From: Laguncularia racemosa
Taxonomy: Eukaryota > Streptophyta > Magnoliopsida > Myrtales > Combretaceae
Assembly: GCA_037954665.1 (NCBI GenBank)
Contig: JBBMOL010000072.1
Location: 1,328,340 to 1,392,339 of the forward strand
Reading direction: 5' to 3'
DNA length: 64,000 bases
The notes below the pieces were generated by a model that was not told the DNA's origin, searched no databases, and saw only the letters and a program-made list of their open reading frames with translations. Positions 34,609 through 46,699 of the stretch are shown here, piece after piece (positions within the stretch are counted from its first letter, which is position 1; every line of letters begins with the position of its first letter). The translations under genes were made by a program, and so were the position numbers.

Positions 34609-37600
34609 TTCCCTCCTTCCTCGAAAAGATTCGTCCTCAAATCACCTGCATCATAAAGAGTAAAGTTAAAAACATTAAAAGTTGCACTTACATTACCATA
34701 GTGACTTGGTAAGTCAATCTTGTAAGCGTTATCATTGATACGCTCCACTACTTGAAAAGGTCCATCTCCCCTAGGGTGCAATTTAAACTTCCGTTGCTCG
34801 GCAAATCTCTCCTTTCTCAAATGCACCCACCCAGTCTCCTAGATGAAACACAGTCATTACATGTCCCTTATTGGCCTATCGAGCATAGTGCTTGTTTTTC
34901 TTCTCAATGTTGGTCCGAACCTGAGCATGTAATTCCCTAACAAATTCTGCCTTTGTCTTACCATCAAAATCAACAACTTCGTTAATGGGCAAAGGCAAAA
35001 TATCTAATGGGATCAAAGGGTTAAAACCATATACAACCTCAAATGGAGAATATGAAATAGTGGAATGCATAGTTCTGTTATATGCAAATTCTACATGAGG
35101 CAAACATGTCTCCCATTGTTTTAAATTCTTATGAATCATAGTACGCAACAATGTTGAAAGAGTCCTATTGACTACTTCCATCTATCCATCAGTTTGAGGG
35201 TATGCTACAGTAGAGAGCAACAATTTAGTACCTAGCCTATTCCACAAAGTTCACCAAAAATGGCTCAAGAATTTCACATCTCTATCACTCACAATGGATT
35301 TAGGCAAACCATGTAACCATACGATCTCCTTAAAGAACAAATCAGTCATATGTCATGCATCATTAGTTTTAGAACAGGCAATGAAATGAGCCATCTTACT
35401 AAATCTATCGACAATAACAAATATGCTATCTTTACCACTTTGAGATCATGGTAACCCTAGTATAAAGTCCATAGAGATGTCAGTCCAAGGTTGATTAGGC
35501 ACAGGTAATGGAATGTATTCCCCATAGGGCATTACTCTGGACTTAGCCTATCTACATGTAATGCACTTATCACACACAATTTACACATCATGTTTCATCT
35601 TAAGCTAATAAAAATGTTCATGCAAAATATCTAAAATCTTTTTAACACCAAAGTGCCCCATTAACAAATATCTATCGTGCCTATAGAAATCAGAATATCC
35701 AGACTCAACACAAGTGGCTTAAATTTGACCAAAATCAGCATCATTCTCATACAATTCCTTAATGAATTCAAATCCAAGCAATTTAGTATGCAGAGAAGTC
35801 AAAAGAGAATACTTTTAAAAAAGTGCATCAGCTACCACATTTTCTTTTCCTTGCTTGTATTTAATCACATATGGAAATGTCTCAATAATTTCCAGCCACT
35901 TGGCATGCCTCTTGTTCAACTTACCTTGAGTTTTCAGGAACTTCAAACTCTCATGATCGGAATGAATAATGAACTCCTTAGGCTATAAGTAATGTTGCCA
36001 CGTTTGTAAGGTTCTCACAAAAGCATACAACTCCTTATCATACACTGGATAATTTAATAGAGCAACATTGAGTTTTTCACTAAAATAAGCGATCGGCTTG
36101 GACTCTTGCATCAACACACCACCAATACCTTTCCCAGAAGCATCGCATTCAATCTCAAAAACTTTCTCAAAATCAGGCAAAACTAGTAAAGGTGCTTTAG
36201 TCAACTTACCTTTTAGGGTCTGAAAAGCCTACTCATGCACTTCAATCTACTTAAATTCGGCATTCTTCTTAACAAGGTCATTTAGAGGAGCAACTATGGA
36301 ACTAAAATCCCTCACAAATCTCCTATAAAAACTTGCTAATTTGTGGAAGCTCCTAACCTCACTTGCATTCCTTAGTGTTGGTCACTCTCAGATCACCTTC
36401 ACCTTTTCCTCATCTACAGCAATCCCATTTGCACCTACAACAAATCCAAGAAAAACCACAGTTTCCATATAAAAGGTACACTTCTTTAAATTAGCATATA
36501 ACTGGTTCTCTCTCAAAACAGTGAACACACACTGCAAATGCTGAACATGATTATCTAAAGTCCTACTGTAAACTAGAATGTCATCAAAGTATACAACAAA
36601 CTTCCCAATAAAATTACGAAGAACATGATTCATTAACCTCATAAAATTGCTAGGTGCGTTTATTAATCCAAAAGGCATTACCATCCACTCATATAACCCA
36701 TGTTTAGTTTTAAAAGTCGTTTTCCATTCATCCCCTCTTTCATGCGAATTTGATAATAGAAATTCTTTAAATCAATTTTAGAAAACAAACAAGCACCATG
36801 TAATTCATCAAGCATATCATCTAGTCTAGGGATGGGATGTCTATACTTAATTGTGATATGATTGATTGCTCAACAGTCAACATACATTCTCCATATTCCA
36901 TCCTTCTTGGGAACTAGGATGATAGGAACTGAACATGGACTGAGGCTTTCTCTCACAAATCCTTTCTCTATCAAATCATCAATCTACCTCTGAATTTCCT
37001 TTGCCTCCTTAGGATTAGTCTGGTAAGCTAGTCGATTAGGAATAGACGCACCTGGCAAAAAATCAATTCGATGTTCAATACCCCATAGTGGGGGTAGACC
37101 CTTCGATAAGGAAACAAATCTTCATATTCCTACAAAAGAGACACCACCATACTAGGCAATAAAGAGTTAAGGTTAGTGTTAGTAAAATACACATCCTTAT
37201 ACATAAGTACAAGTAATTGTTTCCTTGCTAACATTGCACTCTTTACTTTACTTTTTCTTGCAATTTTCTCTCCACTCAATGTTTCATAATCTTTTCCCTC
37301 ATGGCTCACCAGTGTTTGTCTCTCACTCTTTCCTTTTTTCTCACCCTTTTCTTATACACTCACATGTTTCTCTCTAAACTCTTTTGCTATTCGAACCTGA
37401 TCCTCACAAGCCTCCCATGGTTTCTATAGAGTTAGAATCACTTTCCTTTTGTTTAGAACAAAAGAATATTGGTTTTTGTACCCATCATACATCATCTTCC
37501 TATCAAACTACCATGGTCGACCCAGTAATAGGTGACTAGCCTGCATGGGAACTACATCACACATCACCTCATCACGATAACTCTTGATAGAAAAGGAAAT

Positions 37601-39000
37601 AAGAACCTGCCCGATTACTTTCACTTCCTCACACTCATTGAACCACTGCAATCGATATGGCTTTGGATGTTTCACAGCCTTTAACCTCATCTTATCAACC
37701 AACAAGGTGATAGCAACATTAGTGCAGCTACCACTATCGATGATCAAGCTACATATTTTGTTCTACACATGACACCAGGTATGAAAAATGTGCTCACGTT
37801 GAACCCCTTCACCATCATTCTAAGGTTGAGTGTTGAGGACTCGTCGACTAACTTACAACTCTCCACTCACGGGTCCTTCAAAATCAACATCATCATAATC
37901 CTCTAACAGTGATGTATTATCGTCCTTAAAACTAATACTTTCTACATCTCCATTATCGCAAATGAACATAGCCCTTTGATTTGGACACTGAGATGCGATA
38001 TGTCCATACCCCTAATACTTGAAACATTTGATATCACGAGTTTCAGAAGATGGTTTAGTGTCAGATTTACCTTTAAAAGAAGTAACTAGATCTTGGCCTT
38101 CACATCCTCTTTTGGTTTCGCATCTGTAGTGTTCTTTTTCCAATTTGACTTCCATGAAAAGTTGGAAGTCGTCCCAGATTTTGAAGTTCCCCTATATTTT
38201 AACTGCTTTTCTACCTTGATCGCCCTATGCAACAGCTCCTCTATATCTACATAGTGATGTAAATCTACTACGTCAGCGATCTCCCGATTCAACCTATTAA
38301 TGAACCTAGCCATTGTAGCCTCATCATCCTCCTCCACTCTGGCTCTAATCATAGCAACCTCCATTTCCTTATAATAGTGCTCTACGCTCCTGGACCCCTG
38401 TGCTAACCCTTGGAACTTCCTAAGCAAATCTCTATGATAATGACTAGGGATAAAGCTCTTCTACATAATGGTATTCATGTCATCTCAAGTACTAATAGGC
38501 CTCTCACCATATCTATGCCTATTATGTACTAACCAGTCCCACCAAACATTAGCATAATCAGAAAATTCAACTGCAGCTAATTTAATTTTCTTCTCCTCAG
38601 CGTAATTATGGCATTCAAATACATGATCCACTTTTCTCTCCCATTCTAAGTACAACTCTGGATCATTTTTCCTTTGAAAAGATAGTATCTTCATTTTGAT
38701 ACTTCCCAGGTTACTATCTCGCCTTTAGGTATTTCCTCTCTCCCTCATGTAGTTATACTCTCCTGACTCCGTTTCTTCACCCTCTTCTATGCTTATTCCC
38801 CCTCTCAAGGGTCTATTCGCTCCTTGCCCTACAGTAGTGCTACTTGATGGTTCCTTACACCGTTCCATCTTATCCATCCTCTCATGAATTTGTTCAAGTT
38901 CACTACCCAATATTCTCTTCATATCTCTCATTAAAGCTTCAAACATTAATTTATTTTCCCCTCCTCCATTCTCTCCTCCAATTGGACTTTGCCCCAACAT
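34380..39000 (-). pseudogene. Gag-pol polyprotein of element B, decayed
   Basis: The likely start is MLGQSPIGGENG at 39,000. Gag follows: an N-terminal coiled-coil-like stretch (FEALMRDMKRILGSELEQIH), PELYLEWERKVDHVFECHNY and YANVWWDWL near 38,694-38,500, then FQGLAQGSRSVEHYYKEM at 38,427-38,250. The zinc knuckle near 38,030-37,960 reads CFKY*GYGHIASQC. Protease (37,747-37,508) has IDSGSCTN where relatives have IDGGSCTN, and ends LLLGRPW. RT includes PFGLINAPSNFMRLMNHVL and the intact catalytic box YFDDIL (36,684-36,388). RNase H is at 36,204-35,983 (ECDASGKGIGGVLMQ). Integrase (about 35,560-34,880) keeps DFILGLP, SDRDVKFL and MEVVNRTL. Stops and frameshifts are scattered, so no full protein can be made. 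Confidence 0.88.
34609..34622 (-). promoter_or_regulatory. Polypurine tract of element B, inside the pol reading frame
   Basis: On the minus strand GAGGAAGGAGGGAA lies directly upstream of the 3' LTR start TGATGAGG. It also encodes part of NLFEEGGND, so the tract doubles as coding sequence. Confidence 0.8.
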
Positions 39001-39784
39001 ATCTCTACAATCAAAGAAAAGATTAATAATAACACAGATAATATAATCCTCACAATTCACTCATATTTTGCTCTCAAGTATAGTGTTCCACAACCCACTC
39101 TTATAATTCTTTGATATGAACTCGAATTTGAAACCTCCTCAACGTAAACTACTAAGGTAACTCAACTGACTAACCAATGGGTTCCAAGTCACAGCAATTA
39201 ACGGTACACAAACACGGAATCAATGGAGACACAAGATCCACCATAGAATTGGAAACACAAAATATCACTTATTATGAATTTAGAATGGACAAGATTGCAC
39301 CGAACATATAATTGGAAAGACAATGTAATATGAATACAGAATTGGAAGGATAATGTATCACGTAATTATGTAATGCAAAAGTAAGGGAATTACCTTGGTA
39401 ACTCAGCAATTGAAGAACGTGATAGCACTTTGCAATAGCTGGATTCGTGATGCAACAATTTCAACTTGCTAAAATAAATAAATTACTTATCATCGCCAAC
39501 AGCAATTCTACGGACGAATTTGTAATTGTTTTTTTTTTATCTTTAGCCGAATTCAATAGATGCAATTTATAAATATGCTAGTTTGGGTAATTTGTGACCT
39601 TGACATCGATGAAATTGATGAAACAATCCAAACTTGACAAATGGACTATAGGACGCCAACAACAAAATTCCACAGAATAATTTTTTTATTTTTTTTTGAA
39701 TTTCTAAAGAGATGAAACAAGAACAAAGAATTGAAATGAAACAGATAAGATAAATGATAGGTTTACTTGATTCAAGAAACTGAA

Positions 39785-39796
39785 CCTCTGATACCA
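39785..39796 (-). promoter_or_regulatory. Primer-binding site of element B
   Basis: TGGTATCAGAGG on the minus strand begins two bases after the 5' LTR end and matches the initiator tRNA-Met primer site of plant retrotransposons. Confidence 0.85.
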
Positions 39797-39798
39797 AA

Positions 39799-40455
39799 TG
39801 ATGCAAAACCCTAGGTATATTAAACCTAGGACCCAGCGATCGTGATTTGAATTGGATCCCCAAGAATCATTTTGAACAAGCTATGAACAGAACTAGACCC
39901 CAACCATACTTGTTGATTAAAACCGTAGTTATCAATTGATTTCCCTAAGCGTTTAGATCAAAGAAATCAGTGAGTTCATTCTCAAAGAATAAGAGAGAGT
40001 GTCTCACAATTTGTGTATTCAAAACAAAATGATTAAAAGTGGTGTTGTTCCCTTTTCCTCATGAGGAGCTTTTATAGTCTTACACAAAAAACCTAAATTT
40101 CCAAATATAGCAAACCGGCCTGGATTTAAGAAGGGCGGAAAAAAAAATTTACAAGCAAATAAAAACAAAGGCACAAAGCCAAATGGTCTTCCTTCGATTC
40201 AATTTCCTTTTTTTTTAAACTAATTTATTATAAGGCTCTCATATCTTTGTACACCTCTGTGGAAGCTTGAATCAAGTTAATAAGGTCGATTCTCCTTTAA
40301 TGTAACTTGGTTCTTTCTCTTGTAAATCTATGACTAATCCTTGCAAAGCTTCACTCATCCGCTTAGCTCTAGCTCGTGTCGTTGGACCTCCAATACCATG
40401 TAGCGGGTCATTGGACTTTGACTCATTAACTTTTGATGCTAGTTAATCCTCATCA
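39799..40455 (-). repeat. 5' LTR of element B
   Basis: Copy of the 33,947-34,608 LTR in the same orientation, including the same pol-derived coding stretch (about 40,228-40,455). Compared by eye, the first 230 bp differ at roughly one base in ten. Confidence 0.9.
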
Positions 40456-40460
40456 CCATT

Positions 40461-41136
40461 CCTACTCCTTTGTATGAGAAGAGGTCGTTCTTTAGACCTT
40501 TGAAAAGTAGTTTAGTTGCCCATATTTAGGCCCCCTCTTCCCTTCCCTAATGAAAGAGTCCACCCCTACCCCGACAGACACGATGGTAGTGGCAACGGCA
40601 TCGTAAGTAGCGTAGAAAAAAAGAAACCAAAGATTCAGTCCTACAACTACAAGGAGCAAACTAATAGTCTCTCAATAGAGATTTCTTTATGCTAAAGCTT
40701 TGATTCCCTACTTGAACCCATAATTTATAAAAAGAATTTCATACCGATAGTTCATAAAACAGAATGGGCATGGTCAAAATCTAAAACCCTAAAATAAACA
40801 AACTCTAATTGATTTGGAAAAAAAGAAGACGAAGAGAAGACAAGAAGAAGAAGAAGCAATTACCTAAAATATGCAGTCGTTGATAGTGGAGATGGAGAGG
40901 TGGTGATGGCGTTTTCCAGTGGAAAAAAGGGAGAAACTATTCACGTTCCCCTTTCTCTGTTTTGATGACAAAAATAAAGGAGAGTTTTAGGAGAGTTTCT
41001 ATACAATATGTGGGTGCTAATATTCCGTGTTGTTTCAGATAATTTCTCCTCATGAATGTAACTTTAATCCGACGAATAAAAATTCTCTTCAACTATCCTA
41101 ATTCGACAGTCACTTTTTCCTCTCATATAAATTGTT
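40461..41136. other. CACTA 5' subterminal region
   Basis: Between element B and the right CACTA terminus. No gene is seen. On the minus strand this is where the transposase promoter should lie. The palindromic subterminal motif found at the left end is not obvious here. Confidence 0.4.
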
Positions 41137-41161
41137 GGATGAGCAAAATTCTATTGTAGTG
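41137..41161 (-). repeat. Right terminal inverted repeat of the CACTA element
   Basis: Read inward it begins CACTACAATAGAATTTT and matches the left end except at positions 9, 11 and 18-21 of the first 25. It is followed by the TAT duplication at 41,162-41,164. Confidence 0.85.
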
Positions 41162-41164
41162 TAT

Positions 41165-43176
41165 AATAAAATAAAATAATAATGACTATAAATAAAGTTG
41201 AGATTTTCAGTTTAAGTAATGTGTCATTATAGTTTTCTTCTATATTTTCTAGATCCCATCATTGAGAAAGTAAATAGTAAGTACTATTATAGAATGGAAG
41301 ACCGAATCTCCAGAAAATCTCTTGCTTTTGCTATGAATTTATTGCATACAATTTAATTATATTATAATTCCTTAATTTCACATATAAAATCTTAAAATAT
41401 TTATACATCAAAATATAAAGTCTCTATTTCCATCATTAGTTATAGTTGCTTCAAACCCTATCACTAAGTAAGGGGAATAACCTAGGTGCCAAGAATTATA
41501 AAACGAGAAACAACTCGGGCCTCTGCATTATATCTCGGGCGACCACTATCTATCCAGATCAACCATGTACGTCTAATGAGCAACCATCCTTTATGACGGT
41601 TTGCTACCCCATGCAACTTACACTTGGACTTTGCCTTTTGCCGTCCGTATCTTTTACTCCAAAATCTATGTCTCGTATATATTTGAAATGCAAGCTCAAC
41701 AACTTTTAAGGACAGCTAAGCCTCATTGCAATCAGTAACTACTTTCCCCAAATGATGGTCATTATTAGGTCACAACATTGTCGTACTAAAGGCTCGTTCC
41801 CTTCACAATCGACGAACTGATAAACGTCCTTCATTATTATTATTATTATTATTACTTGCATTTCTTGTAAACTACTCCTCAAAGGATGAATCGGTCATTC
41901 CAAGGATGATGTGGAACCCTTCTATGAACCAATTATGTACCCTACAAACATGTGAAGCAAAATAATGAGTGGCGTTAAGTTGAACAAATTATGTACCCTA
42001 CGAACATGTGCCCATTGATATATATAAATCAACGAAGGCCTTTTTTATTTGCTTTTCTTAATACGTGATGATATCCAATCAGTTGAAGTAAAAATTAGAG
42101 CATATGTGGAGAAAATAAATATAAACTAAGCCCTCTTCCATGCCAAAAGAAGAACTGATAAATGAACCGGGGATTTGTATTGAAAGATTGAACCGAACCA
42201 ATATTTTTATAACTTTTGTTAATATATTGGTTACATTTTTCTACATGCTTTTCAGTTATTGAAGTATCATCATTCGGATTACACAACTTCAACCTGTCTA
42301 GTATTTTCCGTGCCAAAAATAGGACACAATTGAAATAATTCTTGTTGAGTTAGGTAAAAGGACACAAAGGTGTGCTTAGATCATTGCAACCGTCAAATGT
42401 CTGCATTATTTAGAACTTTGAGAAAAGAAACTCATAGTATTGTCTGTTCTTTACCTTACACTGGTAGTTGTAGTCGATGATGCAAAGTACTGCACTGCCA
42501 CTCCGCTTGAGACTCCGCAATGAGCGAAGAACAGGACCAAAAGGGATAGAGATGCAAAAACATGGACCAAACTTTCTGTCCTTTGAGACAGAGAGTCCAT
42601 CATACAAGTTCAATTGATTGTAATCTACACCAAAAGTATGACTGGCGTAAAAAAGAAGCTATAATTTAATATGTTGTTTTAGAACCTAACATCTTGTTAT
42701 CTTGTTTTTTTACTTTTGGAACAAATTACAAAAACACACTTAAAAACTATTTATCAATTTGCAAATAAACAACCTAAACTTTAAAGTATAATTTAACATT
42801 CTTATAACTTTCAAATAAAAAATATGCAAGTAACTCCAAAACTATTATTTAAACCCCATAACTTTTAGGGCTTTAGTAACAATTTAGGTGTTATTTCTTA
42901 TAGAATGTAAAATAATACTTTAAATGTTTAAGAAATTTATTCATATTTGGAAAATATTTTAAAGGGTATATTTTCCATAATTTTTTTTTTTATACTTTCA
43001 TTTGCCAACTTAACCTTTTCAAGTTGGAATAAGTATGTTAAGATTTCTTATATTGTATCAAAATTTAATTAAATACTTTATATTTTTTGAAAAAATACAA
43101 TAAAATCCTCTTGTTGTAAGTGCATCATTTAAGTCTCTCTCTTTTTTGTGTCTTTGCACCAAATAAAATTTATATA
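41165..43176. other. Intergenic DNA with an (ATT)n microsatellite
   Basis: No supported gene. An (ATT)n tract lies at about 41,836-41,858. Two minus-strand open frames (42,095-42,316 and 42,410-42,613) have ordinary amino-acid composition but no recognised family, and could be pieces of a decayed gene. Confidence 0.4.
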
Positions 43177-43605
43177 TTCATGGTCATGAATCATAGGGAT
43201 ACTAATGGAAAGACTCATATATGGTGTGAAAAACAAACATATAGGATTTGAATAACTTAGTTAAAAATAAAATACTTGTTGAATTTTGGCACAAATATTA
43301 TATAACTCAAACAATTCATTAATTCAACAATTTTATTGAATAATTTATTTAAAAATAAAATACTTGTTGAATGTTGGCACAAATATTATATAACTTAAAC
43401 AATTCATTAATTCAACAAGTATTTTATTTTTAAATAAGCTATTCAAATCCTATATGTTTGTTTTTTGCACCATATATGAGTCTTTCCATTAGTATCCATT
43501 CAGCAAGTATTTTATTTTTAAATAAGTTATTCAAATCCTATATATTTGTTTTTTGCACCATATATGAGTCTCTCCATTAGTATCCCCATGATTCATGAAC
43601 ATGAA
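43177..43605. repeat. Inverted-repeat (foldback) element with internal duplication
   Basis: The left arm (43,177-43,283) starts 'ttcatggtcatgaatcatag'. It is the inverse of the right arm (43,498-43,605), which ends 'cccatgattcatgaacatgaa', with only scattered mismatches over about 106 bp. A second, truncated copy of the right arm lies at about 43,410-43,496. An internal block starting 'ttaaaaataaaatacttgtt' is directly repeated about 89 bp apart (about 43,260 and 43,349). It is non-coding. Most likely a MITE or foldback element in which one arm was duplicated. No convincing target duplication was found. Confidence 0.75.
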
Positions 43606-45446
43606 AACACCTAACTTTGCATGGATTTTGATTTATATCATATTTATATCAACAACAATAATATATGTACTTAAAAACTATCATAATTAATATACAACCA
43701 ATGTATATCTCATTATTTTTTTAAATATGATACAAATATTATTATATAGTATAAATATATTATTACGTACTGTAATTTTACATAACCATTATGCAAATTC
43801 AATATGATATAACAAGAATTATGCCAGTTTGCTTTAAGTTGTATAAAGCTTGCAAACTCTCTATAATAGCATGCTTTTCATAAGGACATGACTATTGCAT
43901 ATAATTAAAAGAAAACAATTATTAATGGTCATAAAAATTAGTATTGTGTATATATATACATGTGTCATTAATGAAAAAAAAAAAGTAGAAGTTGCATAAA
44001 CAAAAAATTTAAACGGTGGAATATATCTACATACACACACTTGCAAACAACTTATATATTGATATGGTTAGTAGTCCTAAATTGCAACAAACTTCACCAT
44101 TGATCAAATAATTTCGTGAAGGTTTCTTTAAAAATACATTTTTCAGTTTGAATCTCCACTCCCATTTCCAAAATCTTGTACCGATGAATCTGTTTTCCCT
44201 ATATAGGGACTAGAAATGAGGCTTTAGGTCCTAAATGTACTCTTTCATATGTGGCCACTTTATGGGAAGAAAGCACCACCTCATTCATTTAATGAAGAAA
44301 AGAGAAACGGGATTTCAGGTAATTGGTCAGGACTAAAGAGAGACGACTGCTACAGAACCCTACTTTATAATCAGATCAAACATTGTTGAATTATATGAAA
44401 CATGTTTCCATAATGTCAATCATTAAGACTAACCACCATTCGGTTCCTAAAATGTTTGGTGTTGGAACTTATAGGTGGCATGATGAGTGCTAAGAATGAA
44501 AATTATAAAATACATGGATCGTGAGAGTTATCAAAAGCAACAAAATAAGTGTGAAGTATCCAAACCCGACATTGGCAAATGCTAGTAAGATTGGAACATC
44601 CCAAATGATTAATTTCTTATCATCATTTGATCAATGGAAAAGTAAATATATTTACATGCTGAAATAAATTTGCATTTCGTATCAATTTACTGACGGCCAT
44701 TTGGTTCATGTAAGTTTACATGGTCATCCCAAGTAATAATGTGGTGAGAAAAGAAATTGTTGTCCTCTAGAGTTGTGACCCAAGTACTAGATTCTAGTGA
44801 GCTCCTGTTTTATCCAAGCTAATTAGCAAATTGGTTTTTTAGTTAAGAAACTAATTAAACCAAGCTAAAAAATGATAAGACACAAATATTTGAACAAGAC
44901 TTCAAATTAAAAGTTGGCTCACTACCTAGCTTCACCAAGATTTTCATTAAGGTACTACTTAAGATTTTAGACTACATATTTTAGGTTGAATGCTATTGAT
45001 TCACTGAAAAATTCATTAATATCTTTTAATTGTTAGGAAGCCTACTCTTAAGGTACTATGACCCATGTTTTGTGGCTAATAGATACCTTGTAAGTGCATT
45101 AAAACTCCTAAGATTCATTTTAGACCTTATGAAATAATTAAGTATTTTTATCATAATTTATCTTATAATGCATTTCAATGGTACTAAACTATAATTTTAT
45201 TCTTAGAATCAGTATAATTCATGAATTAAATCAATAGGTTAGTCAAATCATAGATTGCATTATGATATCCAAAATGCATGCATGCAACACATTAATCATA
45301 TACTCATACACAAAAACACTATCTTGGCTTCAAATTCAATGTTTAATTGCAGAATGACCCAAATATTTGCATATACACTAATAGATACAAAAAGAACAAA
45401 AATTAACTCAAAAATACTAAAACAATGTCTAAAGACAGGATAGGAG
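43606..45446. other. Intergenic AT-rich DNA, no gene seen
   Basis: Only short open frames and TA-rich runs. No motif supports a gene. Confidence 0.5.
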
Positions 45447-45670
45447 CATAGTTGTCAAAATCACGATTTTACCTTGAATTAAACAGTATAAAATCGATAG
45501 AATCGGATAAAATCGATAAAATCGGTAACTTGTAGAATCATATATCTAAATTCATAATTGTATCAAAAGTTTATACCTAAGTAATTTTTCTTCCATTTTG
45601 ATTATGAAAAACTTGATAAAATTGCAAACTCATGGAATCGTATAATTGACTCGTGATTTTAACAACTATA
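45447..45670. mobile_element. hAT-type MITE, 224 bp
   Basis: The terminal inverted repeats are CATAGTTGTCAAAATCACGA on the left and, inverted, TATAGTTGTTAAAATCACGA on the right. A perfect 8-bp duplication GATAGGAG flanks them (45,439-45,446 and 45,671-45,678). Eight-bp duplications and short inverted repeats are typical of hAT elements, and the lack of coding makes this a MITE. It contains repeated 'aaaatcgata' words near 45,490-45,525. Confidence 0.85.
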
Positions 45671-46699
45671 GATAGGAGTGCATAAATGTCTAAAGACATA
45701 AGCTTAAACATACACAAAATAAATCTTTTACTTACCCTTGAATAAAATAAATGTAATGACATTGAAAGACATTAATGTGACCATGTGTGCTTCGTGCTCA
45801 ATTGAAATGCAATGAGCATAGTAAGTGTATCCAAGCATCTTATATTATCATTTTAGGATTAAGAAATGATAAGCCAAAAATGCACTCAATCAAATACAAT
45901 TGTATTATGGATAAGATACCAAATGTTCAAATTTTATTTTCATTCAAGTCCATATCCAAATATAAGCTAGGCACACCAATTAATCATTCAATCATCTCAT
46001 CTTCTTTGCTTTTAGGAAGCAAATTGAGATGTTTTTCTTTTTAATATTTTTGGTCTTTTTATTTTATTCTTTTTCTTTTTCTCTTTATTTTGATTTAATG
46101 AGAACTATCATCTAATCACATAATTGACCTTATTATTAATTTGTAATGCTTCATTTCCAAAGGAGGATTTGTGCTTCAGAACTTCTTGATTATATAAAAA
46201 CACTTAATAGATGCCCTAAAATTGATAAAGCTTATACCTTACCCTTTTTTTCCCTTTTGTTTTTTTCCATAGTCCAATTTACTTAAACCTTTTCCATTTA
46301 TTTGAAGGAAATAATTCAATAATAATTTCAATGCTTATAATCCTAGTCAAACACAAAAATTCAGTGTTCATATCATGGGGATACGAATCCCTATATCAAC
46401 AACTATCCACATTATTTTAAGGGATATTTATAAAGGCATTATACTTTTTCTATTTTAAATATAAAGTATTTGAATATACAAAACATGAGCAAGCACTCCT
46501 CACTTAAATAATGCTAACTCAATCAAGAATAAATGTATATCAAGGAACAAATCACCCAAACAATGTTCCAAATTCTCCATGTCAAATTAAGTATAATATT
46601 GCACATATAAATAGAAAAGGGAATGAAGAATGTCACCACCATTGTATTTGTGTGCTTTAACTTCAAAATATCCCGGTTATATTATTTTGAGAGTTCAAT

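Larger units (their letters stand above)
33947..40455 (-). mobile_element. Element B: CRM-like Ty3/gypsy retrotransposon, complete but dead
   Basis: LTRs at 33,947-34,608 and 39,799-40,455 (both TG...CA, about 660 bp) flank a 5.2-kb interior on the minus strand. A perfect CCATT target duplication brackets the element. Primer-binding site, polypurine tract, gag, protease, RT, RNase H and integrase are all recognisable. The pol reading frame extends about 230 bp into the 3' LTR, where it encodes GPMTRVRAKRMSEAL. An LTR-overlapping pol end with such a motif is, from memory, a property of CRM (centromeric) chromoviruses. It inserted into the 5' part of the CACTA element. Confidence 0.88.
11026..41161 (-). 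mobile_element. Composite CACTA (En/Spm) transposon with nested LTR insertions
   Basis: The left end reads CACTACAACAAAATTTT. The right end, read inward on the minus strand, is CACTACAATAGAATTTT, with ATCC shared again at positions 22-25 of both. Flanking TAT duplications match exactly. Inside are a Transposase_21 (TNP2)-like gene and a second En/Spm-associated gene, both on the minus strand, so the element's 5' end is at 41,161. The 30.1-kb span includes three later insertions: element A (9.2 kb), a solo LTR (2.0 kb) and element B (6.5 kb). Removing them leaves about 12.4 kb, a normal size for a plant CACTA element. Both genes have stops and frameshifts, so the element is not autonomous today. 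Confidence 0.9.
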
